Shown here one piece after another: positions 18,206 to 25,174 of a stretch of DNA of 64,000 bases (positions are counted from its first letter, which is position 1; each line of letters starts with the position of its first letter). The notes beneath the pieces are model-generated. The model worked only from the letters and a program-made list of their open reading frames with translations, was not told where the DNA came from and did not search any database. The position numbers and the translations under genes were made by a program. This DNA comes from Catenuloplanes indicus (GTDB lineage: Bacteria; Actinomycetota; Actinomycetes; Mycobacteriales; Micromonosporaceae): the NCBI RefSeq assembly GCF_030813715.1, contig NZ_JAUSUZ010000001.1, positions 2,046,001 to 2,110,000 of the forward strand, in the 5' to 3' direction.

Positions 18206-18811
18206 ATGGCCCGCCCCCGCAAGTTCGTCGAGCGTGATGTCGTCAGCAACGCCAGCGAGGTGTTCGCGGTGCACGGCCTCGCCGCCGCGACGCTGGACGA
18301 CCTGGTACGGGCGACCGGGCTGGGGAAACAGAGCCTCTACAACGCGTTCGGCGGAAAGCGGGAACTGTTCCTCCGCGCGCTCTCCGAGGACCGGGAAGAG
18401 GCGACGCGCGCGGTCACCGAAGCGCTCGGACACGACGACGCGTCACCACTGGAACGCATTCGCGGCCACATGCTCTCGATGGCCATCGACTTCAGCAGCA
18501 GTGACCGGCGGGTCTCACTCGCCACGCGCGCACTGGTCGAATCGACCGGCGAGGAGGATCCACTGTCGACGGCCACGAAAGCCGGCATCGACGAGCTCGC
18601 CGGAGTCTACGCACAGTGCCTCGAACACGCGCGGGAGAACGGGGAACTGCCGGCGGACGCGAACGTGCAGTCGCTCGCGGTCTACTTCGTCGCCGTCACC
18701 CGGGGAATGGAACTGCTCGGCCGCGCCGGCGTCGGCCGCGCCACCCTCACCGCGGTCGCACTCGACGCACTCCGCACGCTGCACGGCCCGCGCACGAAGG
18801 ACAGCGACTGA
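18206..18811 (+). CDS. TetR-family regulator
   Basis: This is a 201-residue repressor. The N-terminal HTH is SEVFAVHGLAAATLDDLVRA followed by TGLGKQSLYNAFGGKRELF (about 15-55), and the rest is the helical ligand domain. It is divergent from the SnoaL-like gene and shares an operator with it. It resembles TetR members next to small oxidoreductase or cyclase genes. The ligand is unknown. Confidence 0.9.
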   Translation: MARPRKFVERDVVSNASEVFAVHGLAAATLDDLVRATGLGKQSLYNAFGGKRELFLRALSEDREEATRAVTEALGHDDASPLERIRGHMLSMAIDFSSSDRRVSLATRALVESTGEEDPLSTATKAGIDELAGVYAQCLEHARENGELPADANVQSLAVYFVAVTRGMELLGRAGVGRATLTAVALDALRTLHGPRTKDSD

Positions 18812-18823
18812 CGCCGCTAACCT

Positions 18824-19478
18824 GTGCCGGTGATCCGCGGAGCGGTGTTCTTCGACGTCGACGGCACGCTGGTCCCTCACACCAGCAGCGGGCAGCACCT
18901 GGCCGATTTCCTCGGGCACGCGGCGGCCGTCCGCGAGGCCGAGGCCGGCTACGCCGCGGGCACCCTGACCAACGAGCAGGTCTGCGACCTTGACGGCCGC
19001 GGCTGGGCGTCCCGGACCCCCACCGAGGTTTGCGGGTTCCTCGCATCGCTGCCGCTGCTGGACGGCATCGCCGAGACCGTCGGCTGGTGCCGCCGCCACC
19101 GGCTGGCGCCGCCCCTGGCCACGATCGCCTGGGACGCCGTGGGCGCCTACCTCTGCGACCGCTTCGGCTTCGACCGCTAGTGCGGACCCCGCCTGGAGGT
19201 GAAGGACGGCCGCTACACCGGCCGCGTCGCCGCCTACTTCGACGAGATCGGCAAGCGCGACTTCGCGCTCGCCGCGGCAGCCGACCTCGGCGCGGACCCG
19301 AAGCACTGCGCCGCCATCGGCGACAGCCGCTCCGACCTGCCGCTGTTCGCCGAGGTCGGCCTGGCCGTCGCCGTCAACGCCACCGCGGCCGCGCGCGGCC
19401 GCCCACGAGTCCGTCGACGGGAACGATCTGCGCGCCGTGCTACCGGCCCTGCACGCATGGCTGGAGGGTGCGCCCTGA
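18824..19478 (+). pseudogene. HAD-family phosphatase broken by a stop codon and a frameshift
   Basis: The first part starts VFFDVDGTLVPHTSSG (catalytic Asp motif of SerB-like HAD enzymes) and runs to an in-frame TAG at 19178-19180 (...CDRFGFDR-stop). The same frame continues at once as CGPRLEVKDGRYTGR...HCAAIGDSRSDLPLFAEVG (HAD motif IV). Near 19390-19400 the frame changes by +1, after which AAHESVDGNDLRAVLPALHAW reads to the TGA at 19476-19478. Two separate lesions in one otherwise complete gene indicate genuine decay rather than one sequencing slip. Function when intact: small-molecule phosphatase. Confidence 0.82.
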
Positions 19479-19483
19479 CCGCT

Positions 19484-20023
19484 TCAGTCCTCGTCCGGCG
19501 CGTGGTCGTTGTCGGTGAAGACGTGGTCGTTGTCGGTGAAGACGTAGTCGTTGTCGGTGAAGAAGTCGTGCAGTGCCTCGGTGACGGTGCCGACGTCGGA
19601 GCGGAAGTGGCTCTCCTGCTGGCGCACGAGGAACCAGGCCATGAACCCGAGGAGCAGGCCGCCGGGCACGCCGATCAGCAGCGGGCCCGGGTGCACGCCG
19701 TCGAACACCACGCTCGCGGTCGAGCAGACCAGCAGCAGCACGGCCGGGACGCCCATCAGCCACGGCCAGATCAGCCCGGTGGAGACCTTGTGGACCGTGG
19801 CGACGAGCACCGGCCCGGCGCCGTCGTCGATGACCCGGCCGGTGACGCGGGCCGGCGTGAGGAGGTGGCCGGCCGGGCCGCGGCGCCCGGTCACCTGCCC
19901 GTCGTCGGTGACGTCGAGCTCCAGCACCCCGTACGGACTGTCGTGCTCCCGGATCCACTCGATCGCCTCCGCGACCGACCCGGCCCCGGGTATCCGCACG
20001 GTCACCTCATGCTGTCGCGCCAC
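19484..20023 (-). CDS. Small two-helix membrane protein with acidic heptad-repeat tail
   Basis: From a GTG at 20023 the product is 179 residues: a soluble N-terminal part (VTVRIPGAGSVAEAIEWIRE, about 1-80), two hydrophobic segments (about 100-120 and 125-145), then a C-terminal tail with three copies of a seven-residue acidic unit (VFTDNDH/Y type). Family unknown. The longer upstream frame lacks coding character. The tail is encoded by a 21-bp tandem repeat and may vary in length. It converges on the HAD pseudogene. Confidence 0.65.
   Translation of the reverse strand: MARQHEVTVRIPGAGSVAEAIEWIREHDSPYGVLELDVTDDGQVTGRRGPAGHLLTPARVTGRVIDDGAGPVLVATVHKVSTGLIWPWLMGVPAVLLLVCSTASVVFDGVHPGPLLIGVPGGLLLGFMAWFLVRQQESHFRSDVGTVTEALHDFFTDNDYVFTDNDHVFTDNDHAPDED
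19502..19564. repeat. 21-bp tandem repeat, three copies, inside a coding region
   Basis: Three consecutive 21-bp units (19502-19522, 19523-19543, 19544-19564), the first two identical and the third with two changes, encode the C-terminal acidic heptads of the membrane protein. The unit is a multiple of three, so copy changes keep the frame. Confidence 0.9.
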
Positions 20024-20160
20024 CGCTCGCCCCCACACCGATCGACAAGATCCACAGGGTACGGCACGAGCCCCGCCGCGGCTGGACCGGCGGACGTACG
20101 ATGACGCGGAACTCATTGACCTGCGCAAGTACGTCCCGACGATTTCCAGCGGGTGATGCG

Positions 20161-20880
20161 ATGACAGCGGCGAACGGCGGCCGGCGCACACGAGCACGAC
20201 CGGGATGGCGAAGTCTCGGCTGGTGGAACTCGCTGGCCGGCATCTTCACCGCCGTCGCCACCCTGGCCGCGGTCGCGAGCGCGGTGGTGGCGACGCTCGC
20301 CTGGCTGGTGCCACGGCCGGCCGGTGACGGCTCCGCCGCCACGAGCGGGCAGGGCACCCGCGCCGGCGCGCTCGGAACGCTGCCCCGCACGCCGGTGCTG
20401 GGCCTGGAGTTCCACCAGGCCGGCGCCGCACGCGCGCTGACCGAGCAACGCGAACTCGTGCCCGGCGCACCCGCGCACCGCAACGATGTTCCGGTCATCC
20501 GGGTCGGGCTGGCACGGCAGCCGTTCGAGATGCTCTTCCCGAGGCAGTACTCACGCCCCGGCCTGCACATCTGCGCCTGGCGGGACTCGTCCATCTTCTC
20601 CGTCCACGACGGCGCGGATCGGGAGGACGTGCCGTTCTTCCGGTCCGGCACCGGGATGGCCGAGTACGAGTTCGGGAGCGGCACGCTCGAGCTGGGCAAC
20701 GACCGCCACAACTACAAGGCCGGCAACCGGATCGCGCGCCATTCGGAGACGCTGGACAAGATCGATGTCGCGTACCTGCCGCACGACGGCGACGTCTACC
20801 TGACCGTCTTCATCGACATGAATCAAAACTACGTCATCGACTACAACGAGTACGAGTTCCTGCTGCTGGCCATGGAGTGA
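20161..20880 (+). CDS. Membrane-anchored protein of unknown function
   Basis: This 239-residue protein has a basic start, one hydrophobic segment (about 25-52) and a 185-residue outer domain with many aromatic and charged residues, ending FIDMNQNYVIDYNEYEFLLL (an EF-hand-like DxNxNxxID loop). The ATG at 20161 follows a weak ribosome site. No family was recognised. The dense charged/aromatic C-terminus suggests a folded beta-rich domain. Convergent with the next gene (4 bp apart). Confidence 0.65.
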   Translation: MTAANGGRRTRARPGWRSLGWWNSLAGIFTAVATLAAVASAVVATLAWLVPRPAGDGSAATSGQGTRAGALGTLPRTPVLGLEFHQAGAARALTEQRELVPGAPAHRNDVPVIRVGLARQPFEMLFPRQYSRPGLHICAWRDSSIFSVHDGADREDVPFFRSGTGMAEYEFGSGTLELGNDRHNYKAGNRIARHSETLDKIDVAYLPHDGDVYLTVFIDMNQNYVIDYNEYEFLLLAME

Positions 20881-20884
20881 CCGG

Positions 20885-21343
20885 TCAGAGCGGCGCGGTG
20901 GAGCCGGCGGCGAGGGCGTCGCGGACGCGGACGAGCGCGTCACGGATCATGGCGCCGTAATCGTCGCCGGGGAGCGCGTCCAGGGCCGCGGTGGTCTCGG
21001 CCAGGTGGTGGCGGGCCAGGTCGGGGTGCCCGGCCCGCCGGTGCACGTCGGCCAGGTTGAGGTGCAGCGTCGGCAGGAACGCCCGCGCCCGCCAGGTGTC
21101 GTCGTAGGCACGGGTCCGCTCGTCGGTGAGATCGGGGAACGCGGCCAGCGCCCGCTCGTCCCAGCGCAGCTCGTCGGCCACCGTGTCCTGGAGATCGGCG
21201 AGGTAGTGCGCGACGCTGCACCGGTGCAGCGGGTCGCCGGCGGAGTCCCACAGACCTTCCAGCACGGTACGGGCACCGGCCCGGTCACCCGCCACGCTCA
21301 TCTCCTGAGCCCGCCGGATCTCGTCCATCACCACGTCGGTCAC
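20885..21343 (-). CDS. TPR-like helical protein (paralogue of 22304-22777)
   Basis: This 152-residue all-helical protein resembles tetratricopeptide-type repeats. It shares with the gene at 22304-22777 the pattern DPLHxCxxAHxxADxQD, WDERALAA, LHLNLADxHRR and DDYGxxIRD, so the two are clear paralogues. The GTG at 21343 has AGGAGGACGG upstream. No catalytic residues are visible, so a protein-protein interaction role is likely. Similar short proteins occur in actinomycetes, but their role is unknown to me. Confidence 0.72.
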   Translation of the reverse strand: MTDVVMDEIRRAQEMSVAGDRAGARTVLEGLWDSAGDPLHRCSVAHYLADLQDTVADELRWDERALAAFPDLTDERTRAYDDTWRARAFLPTLHLNLADVHRRAGHPDLARHHLAETTAALDALPGDDYGAMIRDALVRVRDALAAGSTAPL

Positions 21344-21436
21344 TGCCCGTCCTCCTGCATCACGTGTCGTCACGGCACCTGGGGACGAGCGTGGACCCTC
21401 GACCTGGTCGAGGGTCCAGCGCGTGGAGAGACGTGG

Positions 21437-21601
21437 TCAGCTCATCGGCGTGACGTCCGGGGCCGGGCGGCCACTGGGCTCGCTCGTGCCGCCGCCCGGG
21501 TCGTCCTCGGACGGGTCGGAACGGTCGCGTTCGGGCGTGTCGGTGAGGTCGATGGGGCGTTCGATGTCGGGCATTCCGTTCGGATCCGGAACCGTGGTCA
21601 T
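21437..21601 (-). CDS. Small acidic, disordered 54-residue protein
   Basis: An ATG at 21601 with AGGAGGATGCC directly upstream opens a 54-codon frame rich in Asp, Pro, Glu and Ser (MTTVPDPNGMPDIERPIDL start). It has no hydrophobic core and is probably unstructured. The excellent ribosome site is the main evidence. It lies between the helical-repeat protein and the PadR pair on the same strand. Function unknown. Confidence 0.55.
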   Translation of the reverse strand: MTTVPDPNGMPDIERPIDLTDTPERDRSDPSEDDPGGGTSEPSGRPAPDVTPMS

Positions 21602-21690
21602 GGCATCCTCCTGATCTCGCTCCCCGTCCGCGTACCCCCGGTAACGCACACCATGCGGCCGTTCTCGTCGATGGACGGCCGCGGTGGTGG

Positions 21691-21972
21691 TCAGTCGAGG
21701 TACCAGACACGTGCAGCTCGTGGCCGAACGCGGTGTGCATGACGACCACGACGGCGACGGCGAGCGCGGTCAGGACCGCGAGCGCGGCGGCGGGCAGTGC
21801 GGGCCGCGGCCAGCAGGTAGTCGCGGCGGACGGCCCGGTCCGCGGACAGTGTCAGCAGGTCGGCGGCCCACTCGCCGCGCTGGCGGTCGCGGAACCCGGC
21901 GGGCAGCAGCAGGCCGAGTGCCCAGAGCCAGCGCCGGTCGGCGGCGCGCAGGGCCGCGCGGGCGTCGCTCAC
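21691..21972 (-). pseudogene. PadR-linked membrane protein with a frameshift before its transmembrane helix
   Basis: The GTG at 21972 overlaps the PadR stop (GTGA). The first 60 residues (SDARAALRAADRRWLWALG..., ...YLLAAAR) look normal. The frame then turns Arg-rich (out-of-frame composition) and stops at 21691. In the +1 frame from about 21795 the DNA encodes LPAAALAVLTALAVAVVVVM then HTAFGHELHVSG, a clean membrane helix and short tail. One frameshift therefore separates the two halves. This may be a real lesion or a sequencing error in GC-rich DNA. PadR genes are often followed by such small membrane proteins. Confidence 0.6.
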
Positions 21973-22274
21973 CACGCGAATCCCTCCCGCACCTGCCGGG
22001 TGCCGCGGCGGCGCCGCGCGGCCCGGGACCACTGCGCGGCCTCGGCGACGCCGTCCGCGGTCAGCCGGTAGTAGCGGCGTCGGGGGCGGCCCTCGACGTG
22101 CGGGTCGATGTCGTCGTCGCGGCTGGTCAGCCAGCCCGCGTTCTCGAACGCGACCAGGATCGGGTAGATCGTGCCGGGTTCGAGGCCGGCGCGCTGGGCG
22201 AGCTCCAGGCCGTACCGCTCCCGGGCCGGGTCGTCGAGGAACGCCTGCACGGCGAGCAGCCGTGGCGTGGTCAT
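21969..22274 (-). CDS. PadR-family transcriptional regulator
   Basis: This 101-residue winged-helix protein shows the PadR pattern: LLAVQAFLDDPARERYGLEL, GLEPGTIYPILVAFENAGWL and the wing region GRPRRRYYRLTADG. The ATG at 22274 starts just after the helical-repeat gene. PadR proteins repress their own operon. The coupled membrane protein downstream is the likely target. An inverted repeat overlaps the region just upstream. Confidence 0.9.
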   Translation of the reverse strand: MTTPRLLAVQAFLDDPARERYGLELAQRAGLEPGTIYPILVAFENAGWLTSRDDDIDPHVEGRPRRRYYRLTADGVAEAAQWSRAARRRRGTRQVREGFAW

Positions 22275-22287
22275 CCGCAGAGCCGTG

Positions 22288-22319
22288 GCAGAACTCTATA
22301 TAGCTAGTCTTTGTTCTGC
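22288..22319. promoter_or_regulatory. Inverted repeat around the PadR promoter region
   Basis: GCAGAAC (22288-22294) and GTTCTGC (22313-22319) form perfect 7-bp arms around an AT-rich centre with the palindrome CTATATAG. It spans the end of the helical-repeat gene and the space before PadR, and could be an operator or a promoter element. Confidence 0.45.
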
Positions 22320-22777
22320 ATAGGGTCCAGTTGTGCGGTCAGCCGGGCCAGGCCGTCCCGGATCAGGTCGCCGTAGTCATCGTCGCCGAGCGCGCCGATC
22401 CGGGCCCGGGCCTGGTCGAGGTGCGCGCGGGCGGCGCCGAGTTCGCCGAGCCGGCGGTGGCAGTCGGCGAGGTTGAGGTGCAGCGACGGATACAGCCCGG
22501 CGACGGTCAGCGGCACGCCGGCCCGCGCCAGCCGGTCGTCGGTCAGCTCCGCGACCGCGGCCAGCGCGCGCTCGTCCCAGAGCAGTTCCTGCCGTACGTC
22601 GTCCTGCACGTCGGCCATCGAGTGCGCCAGCACGCAGACGTGCAGCGGATCGGCCCGCTCACCACCGATGTCCGCCCAGACCCGCGCGAACATCTCCCGG
22701 GCCTCGTCCCGCCGCCCCTGGCCGTGATGCAGAGCCACGGCCTCGCCGATCCGCGTCATCGTAGGATCACCGGTCAT
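22304..22777 (-). CDS. TPR-like helical protein (paralogue of 20885-21343)
   Basis: The product is 157 residues from the ATG at 22777, with GGAGGAGG upstream. It shares DPLHVCVLAHSMADVQDD, LLWDERALAA, LHLNLADCHRRLG and DDYGDLIRDGLARL with the other copy about 1 kb away. It is all helical with no enzyme motif. The two paralogues flank a PadR/membrane pair and an acidic peptide, so the block may have arisen by local duplication. The gene lies next to the hairpin-repeat region. Confidence 0.72.
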   Translation of the reverse strand: MTGDPTMTRIGEAVALHHGQGRRDEAREMFARVWADIGGERADPLHVCVLAHSMADVQDDVRQELLWDERALAAVAELTDDRLARAGVPLTVAGLYPSLHLNLADCHRRLGELGAARAHLDQARARIGALGDDDYGDLIRDGLARLTAQLDPMQNKD

Positions 22778-22852
22778 GTGCAACACCTCCTCCGCGGGCA
22801 TCGAACCATGGACACCTCGCGTGGTGGGGGCGGCGCCCGAACCCACGATGCA

Positions 22853-23053
22853 ACCGGCAGGGAGGAGCGTCGGCGACGACCGGCGCCCCATGCCACCTGG
22901 CTTAAGTTGATCACGGAATCTGACCTGGGTTTCACGAAGCACCCCACCGCGTCTGCTCCCTGCCCGCGGTACCGCACGGGACGGCATCTGCACCGGCCAG
23001 GGACTCGCGGCCCAACCGGGTCCGCTTCAAGATCAAAATAGGCCGGGTGGCAT
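22853..23053. repeat. 200-bp hairpin element, copy 1
   Basis: This block recurs at 24187-24385 with high identity by eye. Its ends pair with each other: 22890-22901 (ATGCCACCTGGC) is complementary to 23042-23053 with one T-G wobble, followed inward by TTGATC (22907-22912) pairing with GATCAA (23031-23036). No open frame with a ribosome site crosses it. It may be a MITE-like element or a structured RNA; the paired ends co-vary with copy 2. Confidence 0.75.
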
Positions 23054-23300
23054 GCGGCGCCGGCACTCCTCCCTGCCAGCCTGTGGGCGCAAGCCCTCCA
23101 CCGTCATCGCTTTGCGCTGCTTACCTGACCACCCGCCCTACCCAAACACCCACATTTGCCTTGCATCCGCTCACTTCCTGACAACCAGCCGAAATGCCTC
23201 GCAACCGCGCAAGGCCCCACCCCCTACGGCGCACAGCACGCCCCGCTCCGGAGACTCGGCCCGCGCGGAGACTCGGCCCGCGCGGAGACCCGACCCGGCC

Positions 23301-23498
23301 CGGAGGCGCGGCCCGGCCCGGAGGCGCGGCCCGGCCCGGAGGCGCAGCCCGGCCCGGAGGCGCAGCCCGGCCCGGAGGCGCAGCCCGGCCCGGAGGCGCA
23401 GCCCGGCCCGGAGGCGCAGCCCGGCCCGGAGGCGCAGCCCGGCCCGGAGGCGCAGCCCGGCCCGGAGGCGCAGCCCGGCCCGGAGGCGCGGCCCGGAT
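23301..23498. repeat. 18-bp minisatellite, about 11 copies
   Basis: Consecutive copies of CGGAGGCGCAGCCCGGCC (some with GCG for GCA) fill this region, with degenerate copies on both sides (about 23250-23300 and 23530-23575). The unit length is a multiple of three, so all frames stay open, but no start or ribosome site supports translation. There are no unique spacers, so it is not CRISPR. Confidence 0.9.
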
Positions 23499-23734
23499 AC
23501 CCGATCCGGCCGGAGTGCCGATTCGGCACGGAGGTACGGCCCGGCCCGGAGGCGCGACCCGGTCCGGCGCGGGAGCGCCGGGCACCACACGAACGCGCGA
23601 AGCGCAGCGTCGGGCCGCGCTGCGCGGCGCGGCGCAGTGGCTGCCTCGGAGCGCGTGCGAAGCCCGCGTCCGAAATATCGCCATATCTCGCGCCGCCGCC
23701 GAGCGTCCGTGTCCGCGGGAATCCCACCCGCCCG

Positions 23735-23817
23735 GCTGAGTGATCAATCAGTGGTACAAAATGGCGATCAACTTCGATATTTGATCTCCTTTTCGCACCA
23801 CTGATTGATCACTCAGC
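23735..23817. repeat. 21-bp perfect inverted repeat with nested dyad
   Basis: The arms at 23735-23755 and 23797-23817 are exact complements (outer part GCTGAGTGATCAATCAG). The 41-nt centre contains a second dyad, GATCAA and TTGATC, and flanking AAAA/TTTT. Farther out, CGAAATATCGC near 23674 and its complement near 23890 also pair imperfectly, so the whole stretch of about 220 bp can fold back. It is AT-rich compared with its surroundings. Confidence 0.85.
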
Positions 23818-24186
23818 GCTGGCGGCGTCGCCTTCGCGCCGGGGCGGCGGAGAACCGCCGGACGCCTCACCCCCCGATATCGCGATATTTCGGGCATGGG
23901 GTGCGGCGGCCACCGGCTCGGTGGTGCGGTGCGAGATCTGCACGCCGCTGCCGGCTGCCTCGATCCAGCGTGTGCCGGGTGAGCAGCGTCGGCACGCCGC
24001 GAAGCGGCCACCCCCACACCTCGGTCTTCGATCCACACGGATGGAAGATGATCCCGGGCATGTGACCCGCCTGCGGCGGCGAGCGAAGCGCACGGCCTGC
24101 ACCGCCGGCGTCGGCCCGGGACCGGTCGCGTGCGAAGCACGTGGATCGCGGGCGGTGCGGGTGTGCACTGCCGGTGTCGAGGCGGG

Positions 24187-24385
24187 ACCGGCAGGCAGGA
24201 GCGCCAGCGACGACCGGTACCCCATGCCACTCAGCTTAAGTTGATCACGGTCCTGACCTGGGGTTCACAAAGCACCCCACCGCGTCCGCTCCCCGCCCGC
24301 CGCACCGCACGAGACGGCATCTGCGCCGGCGAGGGACTCGCGGCTCACCAGGTCCGCATCAAGATCAAAACAAGCTGAGCGGCAT
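24187..24385. repeat. 200-bp hairpin element, copy 2
   Basis: This is a direct repeat of 22853-23053. The terminal stem is kept: 24224-24235 (ATGCCACTCAGC) pairs with 24374-24385 with one mismatch, and TTGATC (24241-24246) pairs with GATCAA. Two stem positions differ from copy 1 on both strands in a compensating way. It ends 80 bp after the stop of the TetR gene (24466-25098). Confidence 0.75.
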
Positions 24386-24397
24386 TGGACCGGCGCC

Positions 24398-24454
24398 CGC
24401 GGGAGCACGCCCGGCGCAACCACGCCGGAAGCGGGAAAGGACCGTGCTCCCGCG
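24398..24454 (-). terminator. Hairpin downstream of the TetR gene
   Basis: Perfect 12-bp arms (CGCGGGAGCACG and complement) with a 33-nt loop containing a small inner hairpin lie just after the stop of the minus-strand TetR gene. The loop and right arm resemble a sequence at 32021-32087 near the end of the nhaA gene. Confidence 0.65.
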
Positions 24455-24465
24455 AAGCGGGGTGG

Positions 24466-25098
24466 TCAGTGCTCGCGCAGGTGGGCGAGGGCCGCGATGA
24501 GGCGGTCCTCGATGTCGGCGGGCCAGGGGAAGGCGGCGGTGACGGCGCGCTGGTGGGCGAGGCCGTGCAGGCCGAGCCAGAGCGCGATCGCGTCGGCCGC
24601 GGGATCGGTGCCGGTGGAGAGACCGGCGGCGGCGCAGTCGGCGAGCGCACCGGCGATCAGGGCCAGGCTGTCCGCGCCGAGCGTGGCCAGGTCCTTCTCG
24701 GTGACCGAGGACTCGCCGAGCGCCGGGACCCAGAGGCCGCCGAACATCGTGCGGTAGCGCTGCGGGTGGGTGCGCGCGAAGTGCAGATAGGCGGCGCAGA
24801 TCGCGCGCAGGCGGCCGCGCGGGTCTCCGGCGGCCGGCGCTGCCGCGCGCAGTGCCGCGTCCAGCTCGGCGAACGCGCTGCGGACCACGGCCAGCATGAT
24901 GGCCGGCTGGTCCGGAAAGTGCGGATAGATCGACGGTGCCGCGATGCCGGCGCGGCGGGCGATCGAGCGGAGCGTGAGCGCGCGTTCGTCGCCGGTCTCG
25001 TCGAGCAGGTCCACGGCCGCTTTGACGATCTCGTCGCGCAGCAGTCCGCCCTGGCCGCGGCGGTTACGGGAGCGGGCGGGGGCCTCGGTGTCGGTCAT
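24466..25098 (-). CDS. TetR-family regulator
   Basis: This 210-residue protein has an N-terminal HTH (ALTLRSIARRAGIAAPSIYP then HFPDQPAIMLAVV, about 40-72) and a TetR C-terminal domain of the WHG type (Trp-His-Gly region read here as LWLGLHGLAHQRA). It is divergent from a zinc-free MDR oxidoreductase with perfect dyads in the 76-bp gap, so it probably represses that gene. Confidence 0.9.
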   Translation of the reverse strand: MTDTEAPARSRNRRGQGGLLRDEIVKAAVDLLDETGDERALTLRSIARRAGIAAPSIYPHFPDQPAIMLAVVRSAFAELDAALRAAAPAAGDPRGRLRAICAAYLHFARTHPQRYRTMFGGLWVPALGESSVTEKDLATLGADSLALIAGALADCAAAGLSTGTDPAADAIALWLGLHGLAHQRAVTAAFPWPADIEDRLIAALAHLREH

Positions 25099-25138
25099 GT
25101 GCCCAGCCTAACTTACGGCCGTTACCTTGCATGCGTTA

Positions 25139-25154
25139 GCTTACGTGTGTAAGC
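25139..25154. promoter_or_regulatory. Candidate TetR operator
   Basis: GCTTAC-GTGT-GTAAGC is a perfect 16-bp palindromic site in the divergent region, about 20 bp before the MDR start. A related TTAC-containing dyad (TAAC-8-GTTA) lies closer to the TetR gene, around 25110-25125. Confidence 0.6.
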
Positions 25155-25174
25155 ATATCGGCATGGAGGCACTC

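Larger units (their letters stand above)
22778..24465. other. 1.7-kb non-coding repeat region
   Basis: No gene with a ribosome site and normal third-position bias is supported here. The stretch holds two 200-bp hairpin elements, an 18-bp minisatellite, a long perfect inverted repeat and a terminator hairpin. Locally the GC content falls (for example around 23740-23815), unlike the flanking genes. Frames crossing the minisatellite are open on both strands simply because the unit lacks stops. Confidence 0.7.

Noticed and set aside
21360-21749. Separate gene in the frame reading HTAFGHELHV
   Set aside because: It starts inside the membrane helix and becomes shadow-like downstream. It is better explained as the shifted second half of the PadR partner.
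23301-23498. Possible CRISPR array
   Set aside because: The units are contiguous 18-bp copies without unique spacers, and no cas genes are nearby.
23156-23743. Open frame encoding a repetitive GPEAQP-type protein
   Set aside because: All six frames are open over the 18-bp minisatellite. No ribosome site or supported start exists, and the flanking parts lack coding bias.
22853-24385. Insertion sequence or transposon
   Set aside because: No transposase frame or clear target-site duplication was found. A non-autonomous hairpin element or RNA remains possible and is reported as such.
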